Below the pieces are notes generated by a model. The model made no database searches. It had not been told where the DNA came from and worked only from the letters and a program-made list of their open reading frames with translations. A program made the translations under genes and the position numbers. From Clostridia bacterium (GTDB lineage Bacteria > Bacillota > Clostridia > TANB77 > CAG-465), in contig JAQSXK010000006.1 of NCBI GenBank assembly GCA_029256705.1, forward strand, positions 101,940-165,939: a stretch of DNA of 64,000 nucleotides. Direction: 5' to 3'. Positions 1-8,675 of this stretch are shown piece after piece (positions within the stretch are counted from its first letter, which is position 1; every line of letters starts with the position of its first letter).

Positions 1-2
1 AA

Positions 3-665
3 GATTTATATCAAGAAGGAGATATAGTTTCTATAAGTGAAAAAATTATTGGGTTATGTCAAAATAGAGTCGTATATAAGAAAGATGTTAAAGTTGGATT
101 ATTAGCTAAATTTTTATCAAAATTTGCTATGAGAAGTGATGCTGGTGTTGGAGTAGATAATCCATATAAAATGCAATTTGCTATTATGATATGTGGTAGA
201 TTAAAGGTTATATATGCTGCAATAATGGGTGGAATAGGTAAACTATTTGGTAAAAAAGGAGTTTTTTATGAAATAGTTGGACAAGAAATTAGTGGACTTG
301 ATGGGTTCTATGGAAAAGTTTTTGAAGACTATGCAGAGTTTGGAATAAGGATTCCTGAAAATCCAAATGGTGTATGTAATGAAATTTTTGAAAAAACTGG
401 TGTAAAAGCAATGATAGTTGATGCTAATGATATAAATGTTGAAATACTTGGAAAGTGTGACGCTATTGACAAGACAGATGATGAATTAAAGAAGTTAATA
501 ATAGATAATCCAGCAGGTCAATCTAAAGAACTTACACCACTTATACTTATTAGAAAAAAACCCGAAATAGTGGATGAAATTGAAATATCAAAAGAAGATG
601 AAGTTGTTGAATTAGATGAAGTTAAAGATAACGAAGAGATTATAGAAAATAAAGATGCAGAGTAA
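3..665 (+). CDS. Coenzyme F420-0:L-glutamate ligase-like protein, 5' truncated
   Basis: The gene is cut by the left edge of the window; the frame is open from base 3, so the N-terminus lies outside. The visible part carries motifs of the F420_ligase (FbiB/CofE-like) family: a DNPYKMQFA segment, a glycine-rich GIGKLFGKKG stretch, GLDGFYG, and VDANDINVEILG, where the acidic residues resemble the metal-binding site. Many Clostridia that do not make F420 carry such a protein, so the substrate may be a different gamma-glutamyl acceptor. The last 40 residues are acidic and low complexity. It lies 50 bp upstream of a VanW-type gene on the same strand. Family assignment is by motif recall; the enzymatic role is uncertain. 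Confidence 0.6.
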   Translation, partial: DLYQEGDIVSISEKIIGLCQNRVVYKKDVKVGLLAKFLSKFAMRSDAGVGVDNPYKMQFAIMICGRLKVIYAAIMGGIGKLFGKKGVFYEIVGQEISGLDGFYGKVFEDYAEFGIRIPENPNGVCNEIFEKTGVKAMIVDANDINVEILGKCDAIDKTDDELKKLIIDNPAGQSKELTPLILIRKKPEIVDEIEISKEDEVVELDEVKDNEEIIENKDAE

Positions 666-715
666 TTGAATAAAATAATCAATTTTTTAATAAATTAGAT
701 ATATGGAGGGATCTT

Positions 716-2512
716 GTGGAAAAAGAAGAAAAAGATAAAATAAAAAATGAAGAAAACATACTTAAAGATGACTTAAATATATCTAATGATAATGAAAATA
801 CAAATTATGAAGATAAGTTGGTTGATGAAACACAGAGTGAGCCCAACGATTTAACCCAAATACAAGAAAATAATAATGGAAAAAAGCATAGACATTACCT
901 TGCTATTAAAGAAAATGGTAAAAAAAGATTAAAATTAGTTTTAATTGTTCTTGGAATTTTAATAGTAAATATAATTATAATTTTTGGTATTATATGTGCA
1001 ATAAATAGGTTAAATAATAATGTGTATAAAAATACATATATCTTTGGTCAGGATATTTCAAATTATACTTCAGATCAAGTTGTTGCTTTATTAGAAGAAA
1101 AAGCGAAAAGTATAAAAGAAACTTTTAAAATTGACGTATACCAAGAAAATAAAGATATATATGATATAAAAGCTGAAGATATTGACTTTAACATAGATAT
1201 TGAAAAAACAGCAGATAATGTAATGTCTTTTGGTAGAGAAGATAATTTTTTAATTGATAATTTAAAGATATTAAAAGCTTTAATATTTAAAAAACAAATC
1301 ATTCCAGAATACACTTATTCTGACGAAAAAGTAGATAGTGTAATAAAAAATATAGATTTAACAATTGAAAATAGATATTCTGATGACTCATACAATATAG
1401 ATGAGGTAAAAAACATACTAACTATAACTAGGGGTAAAACAGGAAAGAGTTTAGATTTTTTACAAATAAAAAGTGATTTAATTAATATGCTTGAAGGATT
1501 TAATTCTGTTAATTATAATATCAAAATTGTAAATAAAAAACCTGCAGAAATTAATATTGAAAAATTATATAGTGAAGTTAAAAGGCAACCTGAAGATGCA
1601 TATATAAATACTAATGCAGCGCCACCTGAATTTGTTAATGAAAAAAATGGTTATGATTTAGATGTTACAAAGTTGAAAGAAGTTTTAAATAAACAAGAAA
1701 ACAAATCTGAGGGGACTGCCATAGAATTTCCTTTAGTAATTGTAGAGCCAAAAGTTAAATTATCTGATATAACATATAATTTATATAATGATAAACTTGC
1801 GGGTTACACTACTTACTTTGATTCAACACAAAGTGCTAGGGCAAATAACCTAAGTGTTGCACTTAGATATTTAAATGGAACTATTGTTATGCCTGGAAAA
1901 ACATTTTCTTACTATGAAAGAATTGGCGAAACAACATATTCTAAAGGATATAAAGATGCGGCTACATTTAAAGCAGGAACTGTTGTATATGAAGTGGGTG
2001 GAGGTATATGTCAAACATCCTCAACATTATATAATGTTGCTCTTATGGCAAACTTGGAGATAGTCGAAAGGCATCAACATGGACTTCCGGTTGGTTACGT
2101 AGCACCAAGTAGAGACGCTACGGTATATGGTAATATATTAGATTTTAAATTCAAAAATACAAGAAATTACCCTGTAAAAATTGTAACAACATTTAGTGAA
2201 AGTGGTAGTATGAATGTTAGTCTATATGGTACGAAAGAAAAACAAGAATACGAAGTAATTCTTTCTTCAAAAGTACTTTATTATATACCTTTTACAACAA
2301 GGTATACATATGATCAATATGTAGATTATGGTATAACATCGGTGATATCAAAAGGTACAAATGGATATGCCTCGGAGGCATATATCACTAAAAAATTAAA
2401 CGGAAAAGTAGTTAGTTCTTCAGTGCTATCTAAAGACGTATATAAAGCTCAACAAGCAGTTGTAAAGGTAGGTACTAAAGAACCAGTGAAAGATAATGTG
2501 GATATATATTAA
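716..2512 (+). CDS. VanW family membrane-anchored protein (YoaR-like)
   Basis: A GTG start sits 5 bp after GGAGGG. The protein has 598 residues: an acidic, disordered cytoplasmic N-terminus of about 70, one membrane segment at about 73-96, an extracellular region of the kind called a peptidoglycan-binding PG_binding_4 domain (about 100-350), and a VanW domain (about 365-490). The VanW domain shows ARANNLSVALRYLNGTIV, a PGKTFSYYERIG segment and the hallmark GGGICQTSSTLYN. A beta-rich tail follows. VanW-domain proteins occur in glycopeptide resistance clusters, but most, like this one, are housekeeping surface proteins of unknown biochemical function. No van genes are nearby. Confidence 0.85.
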   Translation: MEKEEKDKIKNEENILKDDLNISNDNENTNYEDKLVDETQSEPNDLTQIQENNNGKKHRHYLAIKENGKKRLKLVLIVLGILIVNIIIIFGIICAINRLNNNVYKNTYIFGQDISNYTSDQVVALLEEKAKSIKETFKIDVYQENKDIYDIKAEDIDFNIDIEKTADNVMSFGREDNFLIDNLKILKALIFKKQIIPEYTYSDEKVDSVIKNIDLTIENRYSDDSYNIDEVKNILTITRGKTGKSLDFLQIKSDLINMLEGFNSVNYNIKIVNKKPAEINIEKLYSEVKRQPEDAYINTNAAPPEFVNEKNGYDLDVTKLKEVLNKQENKSEGTAIEFPLVIVEPKVKLSDITYNLYNDKLAGYTTYFDSTQSARANNLSVALRYLNGTIVMPGKTFSYYERIGETTYSKGYKDAATFKAGTVVYEVGGGICQTSSTLYNVALMANLEIVERHQHGLPVGYVAPSRDATVYGNILDFKFKNTRNYPVKIVTTFSESGSMNVSLYGTKEKQEYEVILSSKVLYYIPFTTRYTYDQYVDYGITSVISKGTNGYASEAYITKKLNGKVVSSSVLSKDVYKAQQAVVKVGTKEPVKDNVDIY

Positions 2513-2555
2513 ATAAGTCAAATACTACATTTTTATGTAAATTTGAAATAATATA

Positions 2556-2584
2556 TTGCATTTTATATAAATATATAGTATAAT
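2556..2584 (+). promoter_or_regulatory. Sigma-A promoter for the 2627 gene
   Basis: TTGCAT and TATAAT are separated by 17 bp, with about 40 bp to the next start codon. Confidence 0.7.
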
Positions 2585-2626
2585 TTATAATATGATAAGT
2601 GTGAACTTAGAGAGAGAGGTAGCTTT

Positions 2627-3154
2627 ATGGAACCTTTAATACAGATGAATAAATTTGAAATAATTGATATGCCTGGTATGAATACTATAGGATTTGTTGT
2701 TGAAAAAAACGAAGATGAATATAGAAAAGGCAATGCTTTTTTATCTCTTCAAAAAATAGATCCAATTGATAGCGAGCAAGATGGAAAGTTCAAAAAGACA
2801 TTTAACGTTATTTGTGGTGGTGAAGAAAAACAATTAATAGTTTTACTTACACTAACAAAATCTAAAGCAATATTAAGTACTGGCGAATTAACTGGTGATG
2901 GATTCAAAGCAACTGAATCTAATGTGCCACTTAGCTATGGAACAATATTTAATCAAGAAGGTATTGAATATAAGGAAGTTGAATATAATCCAGATATGAA
3001 AAGGCATTTTTCAATCATAGATACACAAACTGGTGAAGAAGTTCAACCATCAATATTTATGGATCCAATTTCAAATACTATAAAAGGCAGTTGTAAAATT
3101 TTGCCTCATAGGGCTTATATTGTATTGGAATTAAAGTATACAGTAACCGATTAA
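2627..3154 (+). CDS. Hypothetical protein, 175 aa
   Basis: It has its own promoter and an AGAGAGAGG ribosome binding site. The protein looks soluble, with no signal peptide and no membrane segment. It is beta-rich, and I see no motif I can name. It is followed by another unknown gene and by a VirD4-like ATPase on the same strand, so it could be an accessory gene of a conjugation module, but that rests on position only. Confidence 0.6.
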   Translation: MEPLIQMNKFEIIDMPGMNTIGFVVEKNEDEYRKGNAFLSLQKIDPIDSEQDGKFKKTFNVICGGEEKQLIVLLTLTKSKAILSTGELTGDGFKATESNVPLSYGTIFNQEGIEYKEVEYNPDMKRHFSIIDTQTGEEVQPSIFMDPISNTIKGSCKILPHRAYIVLELKYTVTD

Positions 3155-3222
3155 AAAATATCATATGTAGTTTATATGTAGTAATATATGTAGTTTAAAA
3201 GTAGTAAAAAGGGGGTATTCAA

Positions 3223-3414
3223 ATGGATATAAGAGTAGAACTTAGTGCAATGGTGTCAAATGAATTATCAGGATTAAATTTAGGAGATAAAACTCTTACG
3301 TCGAAGTCTTTATATGTTGGAAAAACTCAATTACCAGAATTGCCTAATAAATTAAATGAAACTCAAGAAATCAAAGAAACTAAAAAAGACGGATATGACG
3401 ATAATATAATATAG
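3223..3414 (+). CDS. Hypothetical small protein, 63 aa
   Basis: An ATG follows AAAGGGGG. This is a short acidic protein with no membrane segment and no recognisable domain. It lies between the 2627 gene and the VirD4-like gene, with 45-70 bp gaps and codon use like its neighbours. It is probably co-transcribed with both; its role is unknown. Confidence 0.55.
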   Translation: MDIRVELSAMVSNELSGLNLGDKTLTSKSLYVGKTQLPELPNKLNETQEIKETKKDGYDDNII

Positions 3415-3461
3415 TTAACTTATATTAATTATAAAAAATACAAATGAAATGAGGTAATCTT

Positions 3462-5441
3462 ATGATTAATAGCCTTAAAGTTAGAAAAAAAGAAATTATA
3501 ACGTTTTTTATCATCTACTTACTTATAGATATATTTGTGGTAGGTGCTTTTTTCGTATCTGGACTAGGAATAGATAAGAATGTAACTGGTTTTTCCAAAA
3601 TATCTATTATAATGAATGGATTTATACCTAATTTAACAAATCCATTGGGAACTTTGGGAAAAATAGTAACATCAGGAGCTGCCTTTTCTGAATTTTTAAA
3701 TTCATCATTATGGCTGTTAGGAATATTTGTTGTATTATACATATATTACATAATAAAAAATGGTAAAAAATACGAGTATGAAGGAACAGAAAATGGTTCG
3801 AGTGATTGGAGCAAAGGCGGAGAAGAATTTAATAAACTTTCAGATGGAAGTGAGATATTAAATAAAAAAAATGGATTTATATTAAGTAGATATCATTATT
3901 TAGGAACTGATACCAGAAAAGTAAAAGTAAATAAAAACATATTAGTTTTTGGTGGATCTGGTACTGGTAAGTCTGCTTGTTTTGTAAAACCTAATATTCT
4001 TCAAAGATTAGGTTCTTATGTAATAACAGATCCAAAGGGTGAATTATATAGAGAAACATCAAATTTTTTAAAAGCTAGTGGCTATAAAGTAAAAGTCTTA
4101 AACTTAGTAGATCCAGATTATAGTGATAGATATAACCCTCTAGCTCATATCAAGGACCATGCAGATGTTGATATCATAGCGCATACAATAGTTATGGGTG
4201 GAGAAGGCGATGGTGGTGGTAAATCTGCAGATCCATTCTGGGATAATACTGCTAAAATGTTACTTAAAGCTTGTATTTATTATGTTATATCAGTATTGCC
4301 AACTGAAAAACAAAATTTATCTAGTTGCTTAAATATTGTAAGAGCTGGAGGTAGCGATGAAACGGTATTTGACAAATTATTCATTGATGAATTAAAACCA
4401 GAGCATCCTGGTAGAAAAGAATATGAAGGTATACGTGTTGGTGCGGATAAAACGAAACAAAGTATAGCAATATCATTAGTATCTAAGCTTACTCATTTTG
4501 ATACTCCAAATATGATGAAAATAACAACATCAAATGATATAGATTTCGAAGATTTAGGAAAAGAACTAACTGCAATATATGTTATATCTCCAGATAGTCA
4601 TAGTACATACAATTATATATTGACAATATTTTATGGTCAATTATTACAAAGGTTATATGCGCTAGCAGATAGAAATGGTGGTAAATTAAATCAACAAGTA
4701 TATTTATTATTAGATGAGTTTGCTAATATTGGTAAGATACCAGACTTTAATCAAAAATTAAGTACTAGTAGAAGTAGAGGAATCAGCATGTCAATAATCG
4801 TACAGAGTTTGGACCAATTGGTAGATTTGTACAAAGATTTACATGAAAATATAATAGCTAACTGTGATACGCAATTATTTTTAGGAAGTCAATCAATTAA
4901 AACTTGTGAATATTTTTCTAAAAGCTTAGGGCAGAAAACAATAAAGTTTTCTAGTAGATCAGTTAGTAAAGATAAAAACGAATGGAATAAGCAGGGTGTA
5001 AGTATTAGCGATCAAAGACAAGCAAGAGACCTTATGACTGTTGATGAACTTAAGAGATTACCTTTTGATGATGAAATAATAATAATTAGAGGAATCAAAC
5101 CTATAAAAACTAAAAAAGCTTGGTATTTTAAATACCATACACAAAAAGATATTGCAAAGCAAACTGAAATTAAAGATATAACTGAAATGATAAAACCTGA
5201 AGAGGTTGAAGTATCTACGATGGATGTTGTTAATCATTTAGAACAAAGAGTAAAAAAAGCAAAAGAAATTGTTGAAATACAAGATTCAAGCATTATAAAT
5301 CATAATTCAGATATTCAAGATAATAATACAGAAGTTATAGATAAAAGAGAGCCTTTGGATAATCAAGAAGAAACATATGATTTGCAAAAACAGCTTGAAG
5401 CAAAATTTGATGAATTATTTGGCGAAACAAATAAACATTAA
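3462..5441 (+). CDS. VirD4/TraG-type type IV coupling ATPase
   Basis: The protein has 659 residues. There are two N-terminal membrane segments (about 11-33 and 82-98), then a T4SS-DNA_transf ATPase domain. Walker A is GGSGTGKS at residues 164-171, followed by the family feature ITDPKGELYRET. Walker B is YLLLDEFANIGK near residue 415, followed by STSRSRGISMSIIVQS, typical of TraG/VirD4. The acidic C-terminal tail resembles relaxosome-binding tails. Such proteins bring DNA-relaxase complexes to a conjugation channel. No relaxase, VirB4-like ATPase or channel gene is visible in the next 58 kb, so it is either an orphan remnant or works with genes elsewhere, possibly left of the window. Confidence 0.88.
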   Translation: MINSLKVRKKEIITFFIIYLLIDIFVVGAFFVSGLGIDKNVTGFSKISIIMNGFIPNLTNPLGTLGKIVTSGAAFSEFLNSSLWLLGIFVVLYIYYIIKNGKKYEYEGTENGSSDWSKGGEEFNKLSDGSEILNKKNGFILSRYHYLGTDTRKVKVNKNILVFGGSGTGKSACFVKPNILQRLGSYVITDPKGELYRETSNFLKASGYKVKVLNLVDPDYSDRYNPLAHIKDHADVDIIAHTIVMGGEGDGGGKSADPFWDNTAKMLLKACIYYVISVLPTEKQNLSSCLNIVRAGGSDETVFDKLFIDELKPEHPGRKEYEGIRVGADKTKQSIAISLVSKLTHFDTPNMMKITTSNDIDFEDLGKELTAIYVISPDSHSTYNYILTIFYGQLLQRLYALADRNGGKLNQQVYLLLDEFANIGKIPDFNQKLSTSRSRGISMSIIVQSLDQLVDLYKDLHENIIANCDTQLFLGSQSIKTCEYFSKSLGQKTIKFSSRSVSKDKNEWNKQGVSISDQRQARDLMTVDELKRLPFDDEIIIIRGIKPIKTKKAWYFKYHTQKDIAKQTEIKDITEMIKPEEVEVSTMDVVNHLEQRVKKAKEIVEIQDSSIINHNSDIQDNNTEVIDKREPLDNQEETYDLQKQLEAKFDELFGETNKH

Positions 5442-5497
5442 TTCATTCTTGTTGAAAAAATATTTTAATAAAAATGTAACAAAATAATTAAAAACAC

Positions 5498-5525
5498 TTG
5501 TATTTATTATTATTTGTGATATAAT
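5498..5525 (+). promoter_or_regulatory. Extended -10 promoter of the zinc-ribbon gene
   Basis: TTGTAT, a 16 bp spacer, then TATAAT preceded by TGA (extended -10). Transcription would start near 5532, leaving a leader of about 97 nt. Confidence 0.75.
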
Positions 5526-5533
5526 ATATATAA

Positions 5534-5618
5534 TTGATTAGAGTAAAAATATTATCCTTTAAGAAATGAATTTTTAAAGTTAAGTTTTTTAAATTTACTA
5601 ATCAAAAATCTTAAAGGA
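5534..5618 (+). promoter_or_regulatory. Structured 5' leader with interleaved inverted repeats; SD sequestered
   Basis: Two perfect inverted repeats interleave as A-B-A'-B'. A is TTGATTAG (5534-5541) with CTAATCAA (5598-5605). B is TCCTTTAAGA (5555-5564) with TCTTAAAGGA (5609-5618). B' contains the Shine-Dalgarno AAAGGA of the downstream gene. The order allows an H-type pseudoknot that hides the ribosome binding site, or alternatives between the two helices. It matches no riboswitch class that I recognise. Confidence 0.6.
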
Positions 5619-5628
5619 GGTATAACCA

Positions 5629-5790
5629 ATGCAAGATAAAACTATAACATGTAAAGATTGTGGAGCTGAATTCGTATTTACAGTAGCTGAACAAGAATTT
5701 TACAAAGAAAAAGGTTTTGAAAATGACCCAGTTAGATGTAAAGAATGCAGAAATGCAAAAAAATCAAGAAATAATCAAAGAAAATATTAA
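5629..5790 (+). CDS. Zinc-ribbon domain microprotein (zf-trcl type), 53 aa
   Basis: An ATG lies 8 bp after AAAGGAGG. The 53-residue protein has CKDCG near the N-terminus and CKECR near residue 41, giving a four-cysteine zinc ribbon with the AEQEFY and GFENDPVRCKECR features of the small 'probable zinc-ribbon domain' family. The C-terminus is basic (KKSRNNQRKY), suggesting RNA or DNA contact. Its biological role is not established. A structured leader and two terminators isolate it as a single-gene unit. Confidence 0.85.
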   Translation: MQDKTITCKDCGAEFVFTVAEQEFYKEKGFENDPVRCKECRNAKKSRNNQRKY

Positions 5791-5796
5791 TCTTGA

Positions 5797-5832
5797 AAAA
5801 GTGATAGTGTAAACTATCACTTTTTATTTTTT
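5797..5832 (+). terminator. Terminator of the zinc-ribbon gene
   Basis: GTGATAGT and ACTATCAC flank a 4-nt loop, followed by a T-rich run. Confidence 0.85.
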
Positions 5833-5870
5833 AAGCAAATACGAGTAATTAGCGTATTTGCTTACTTTAT
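5833..5870 (+). terminator. Second hairpin, possible back-up terminator
   Basis: AAGCAAATACG (5833-5843) pairs with CGTATTTGCTT (5853-5863). The T-run after it is weak. Confidence 0.45.
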
Positions 5871-5891
5871 TGCTAAAATATTACAAAAATC

Positions 5892-5920
5892 TTGACTATT
5901 TTAAAATTAAATAGTATAAT
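5892..5920 (+). promoter_or_regulatory. secDF promoter
   Basis: TTGACT, 17 bp, TATAAT. It lies 28 bp before the TTG start, so any upstream TTG within the promoter cannot be the translation start. Confidence 0.85.
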
Positions 5921-5948
5921 ACTATTTGTAAGAAATGGAGTGATTGTT

Positions 5949-7250
5949 TTGAAAGGAAAGAACATTATAACTGCAATAGTAATTGTAATTGTAATTTTAG
6001 TTTTCGCATATTTAAGTGTATTTGGATTAACAATTAATGATAAAGTATATATTCCAAGCGCTAAAAATATTAAGACAGGTTTAGATATAAGTGGAGGTAT
6101 TTCAATCACATATCAAGCTGTAAACGAAGATAGTGTAATAACAGCAGAAGATTTGAAGACTTCTGAAGCTGTTATACGTGCTAGACTTGAAAAAATAAAC
6201 ATATATGATTTTTTTGTAAGAACAGATGATAGTACAAAACAAATATATGTGGAGATACCCGCTAATGTAAAGGATAAATCAGTGGATCCTTTAGAAGCTG
6301 TTAAAGGCTTAGATAAAACAGCTAAAATTGAATTTAAAGATCCAGATGGGAATGTATTATTAGCTGGTTCAGATATAAAGGGTGCTAAATATAGCGAGCA
6401 ACCAACAAATTCATCAGGTTCAACGTTAGCAACAGATCCACATGTAGTTCTTGAATTTAGTGAAGAGGGTACTAAAAAATTTGCAGCAGCAACTGAAAAA
6501 TTAGTAGGTAAAACTTTGGCAATAAGTCTTGATGGAAATGTTATAACAGAGCCAACTGTAAATACTAAAATAGATTCAAATACTGCAATAATAACAATGG
6601 GCAGTGGAACATATTCAGAAAAGAAAGCTGAAGCTCAAGAGTATGCAATGTTAATCGATTCTGGTGTATTACCTTTTACTTTAAAAGTAATAAATAAAGA
6701 ATATGTTGGACCATATATAGGACAACAAGCTTTAGAAATAAGTGTAAAAGCGGGTATTGTTAGTTTTGTATTAGTAGCATTATTTATGATATTTGCATAT
6801 AGACTACCAGGTTTAGTATCAGTAATAGCTTTAATTTGTTACACAGCAATTATGTTATATATAATGGTAGTAACAAATATAAGTATAACTTTAGCTGGTA
6901 TAGCTGGTACAATACTTTCAGTAGGTATGGCTGTTGATGCTAATGTTATAATATTTGAGAGACTGAAAGAAGAACTTAAATTAAATATTGGATATAAGAA
7001 AGCATTTGAAAAAAGTTTCAAAAATGCTATGTCAGCAATAGTAGATGGTAATATAACAACAATAGTAATAGGATTGCTATTATACATATTTGGGATAGGA
7101 CCTATAAAAGGTTTTGGAATAGTACTTGCAATAGGTGTATTAGTAAGTATGTTTACAGCTATTGTTGTAACAAAAGTTATTTTAAAACAAGTGTTACCAT
7201 TATATGATAAGTGTCCTTTCTTATTTGGAATAAAAAAGGAGGCAAAGTAG
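5949..7250 (+). CDS. secD: Protein translocase subunit SecD
   Basis: The TTG start at 5949 follows GGAG by 8 bp and gives 433 residues. An in-frame TTG at 5892 overlaps the -35 box and is rejected. The protein starts with one membrane segment, then GLDISGGISITYQ (the SecD D1 motif, GLDLxGG) and a large external domain. A C-terminal bundle of membrane segments contains GMAVDANVIIFERLKEEL, the conserved D4-D5 signature. SecD works with SecF in the membrane, using the proton or sodium gradient to complete Sec export. Here secD and secF are separate genes one base apart, unlike the fused B. subtilis SecDF. Confidence 0.95.
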   Translation: MKGKNIITAIVIVIVILVFAYLSVFGLTINDKVYIPSAKNIKTGLDISGGISITYQAVNEDSVITAEDLKTSEAVIRARLEKINIYDFFVRTDDSTKQIYVEIPANVKDKSVDPLEAVKGLDKTAKIEFKDPDGNVLLAGSDIKGAKYSEQPTNSSGSTLATDPHVVLEFSEEGTKKFAAATEKLVGKTLAISLDGNVITEPTVNTKIDSNTAIITMGSGTYSEKKAEAQEYAMLIDSGVLPFTLKVINKEYVGPYIGQQALEISVKAGIVSFVLVALFMIFAYRLPGLVSVIALICYTAIMLYIMVVTNISITLAGIAGTILSVGMAVDANVIIFERLKEELKLNIGYKKAFEKSFKNAMSAIVDGNITTIVIGLLLYIFGIGPIKGFGIVLAIGVLVSMFTAIVVTKVILKQVLPLYDKCPFLFGIKKEAK

Positions 7251-7251
7251 T

Positions 7252-8151
7252 ATGAACTTTTTAAAATATAGATATTTTTGGATAGCAATATCACTTATTG
7301 TAATTATATCAGGTGTTGGTTATGGACTTGTTACTGGATTTAAATTTGATATAGATTTTATGGGTGGTACAAAAATACAAGCAGACTTAAAAGCTGAATT
7401 TGATAATAACGAAATAGAAAATATAGTTAATGATATTATAGGTACAAAACCTTTAGTACAAAAAATGTCAAGTGGTCAATCCTCAGTTTCTATTACTACT
7501 GATGTAATTTCTGAAGAACAATCTACAAAGATTGTAGAAAGTTTAAAAGAAAAATTTCCTAATATGGATGAGCCAACAACAAAAAATATACAACCATCTT
7601 TTGGTAAGAATTTAATTGATTCATCAATACTTGCAATAATAGTTTCAATGGTATTTATACTACTATATGTAGCAATTAGATTTAGAACTTTAGGTTTTGT
7701 AGCAGCACTAACTGCTTTAGCAGCATTAGCACATGACGTTCTTGTAATAATTGCATTCTATGGAATTTTCAAATTACCTATAAATTCTACATTTGTAGCT
7801 GTGCTACTTACTATAATTGGTTACTCTATAAACGATACAATAATAGTTTATGATAGAATAAGAGAAAATAAAAGAAAGATTACTAAATCTACAGATTTAG
7901 CAGATACAATTAATACTAGTTTAAATCAAACAATGACAAGAACAATAAATACATCACTTACAGTTTTAGTATCAATAGTGGTAGTATTAATATATGCACA
8001 AGTATATGATCAACAAGTATTAAAAGAGTTTGCTCTTCCACTTACAATAGGACTAGTTGCTGGATCATACTCATCAATATTTATTGCATCATCACTTTGG
8101 TATATGTTTGATGGTATCAAATTAAAGAAGAGTAAAGCTAAAGCAAAATAA
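7252..8151 (+). CDS. secF: Protein translocase subunit SecF
   Basis: The protein has 299 residues; the ATG follows AAAGGAGG located inside the end of secD. It has an N-terminal membrane segment, FDIDFMGGTKI (the SecF D1 motif), an external domain, then five membrane segments including GYSINDTIIVYDRIREN, the SecF counterpart of the SecD D4-D5 motif. It forms the accessory SecDF complex with the preceding gene product. The pair is transcribed from one promoter and closed by a strong terminator. Confidence 0.95.
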   Translation: MNFLKYRYFWIAISLIVIISGVGYGLVTGFKFDIDFMGGTKIQADLKAEFDNNEIENIVNDIIGTKPLVQKMSSGQSSVSITTDVISEEQSTKIVESLKEKFPNMDEPTTKNIQPSFGKNLIDSSILAIIVSMVFILLYVAIRFRTLGFVAALTALAALAHDVLVIIAFYGIFKLPINSTFVAVLLTIIGYSINDTIIVYDRIRENKRKITKSTDLADTINTSLNQTMTRTINTSLTVLVSIVVVLIYAQVYDQQVLKEFALPLTIGLVAGSYSSIFIASSLWYMFDGIKLKKSKAKAK

Positions 8152-8178
8152 AAATATGATTAAGAATAAAAAATTCGA

Positions 8179-8212
8179 TTAGGAAGTATAAATAAACTTC
8201 CTAATTTTTTTT
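8179..8212 (+). terminator. secF terminator
   Basis: TTAGGAAGT pairs with ACTTCCTAA, followed by eight T. Confidence 0.9.
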
Positions 8213-8232
8213 ATTAAATTTCGTAAATAATA

Positions 8233-8260
8233 TTGACATTTTAGAAAATAATGATATAAT
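8233..8260 (+). promoter_or_regulatory. tRNA-Leu promoter
   Basis: TTGACA, 16 bp, TATAAT with a TGA extension, 12 bp before the tRNA 5' end. Confidence 0.85.
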
Positions 8261-8272
8261 ATATATGTCGAT

Positions 8273-8361
8273 GGGATTGTGGCGGAACTGGCAGACGCAC
8301 AGGACTTAAAATCCTGCGGGTGTTAAAACCCGTATCGGTTCGATTCCGATCATTCCCACCA
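8273..8361 (+). tRNA. tRNA-Leu (anticodon UAA), CCA encoded
   Basis: This is a class II tRNA of 89 nt. The D arm is GCG/CGC, the anticodon stem CAGGA/TCCTG carries a loop CTTAAAA with anticodon TAA, the long variable arm is closed by CGGGT/ACCCG, the T arm is ATCGG/CCGAT, the discriminator is A, and CCA is encoded. The acceptor stem GGGATTG/CATTCCC has one U-U mismatch at pair 5-68. The 3' half of this gene is repeated in degenerate form at 14083 and 15324, which marks it as an integration target. Confidence 0.95.
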
Positions 8362-8371
8362 GTAAAATAAA
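8303..8371 (+). repeat. tRNA-Leu 3'-half repeat, copy 1 (attL-like)
   Basis: This is the functional copy inside the tRNA gene. It matches copies at 14083-14153 and 15324-15390 from the anticodon loop through CCA and the adjoining GTAAAA to the start of the terminator stem. Confidence 0.75.
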
Positions 8372-8412
8372 GCAGTTACAGGAATTTCCTTGTAACTGCT
8401 TTTCTTTATTTT
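8370..8412 (+). terminator. tRNA-Leu terminator
   Basis: AAGCAGTTACA pairs with TGTAACTGCTT across a 10-nt loop, followed by a T-rich tail. From here to 8675 there is an AT-rich spacer with no gene that I can support. Confidence 0.9.
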
Positions 8413-8675
8413 TATATAGATTTCTAACATTTTTCTAACTTTGTAATTGAAATCTAATAATACAGTAAAGTAATTATTCAAATTTACTAATAAAATTATG
8501 CTTATTTTTCAATAATTTGTAAATTAATTTGTAATTGTTTTTGCGATGTAGTATAATTTATATTAGTATTGAAATAGTATGAATATAGTGATTTTTAAAA
8601 TTTAATTGTAAATTTTAAAGCAGAAAATATTTTTATGAATAATATATATTATTATATTTTGAAAGGGGAAATAAT

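Noticed and set aside
2341..2420. Other CGGA strings such as AACGGA, GGCGGA and TCGGAG
   Set aside because: In these and all similar cases CGG spans two codons and is not read as CGG, so they are not frameshift candidates.
5892..5948. Extended N-terminus for SecD from the TTG at 5892
   Set aside because: This TTG overlaps the -35 box and lies upstream of the likely transcription start.
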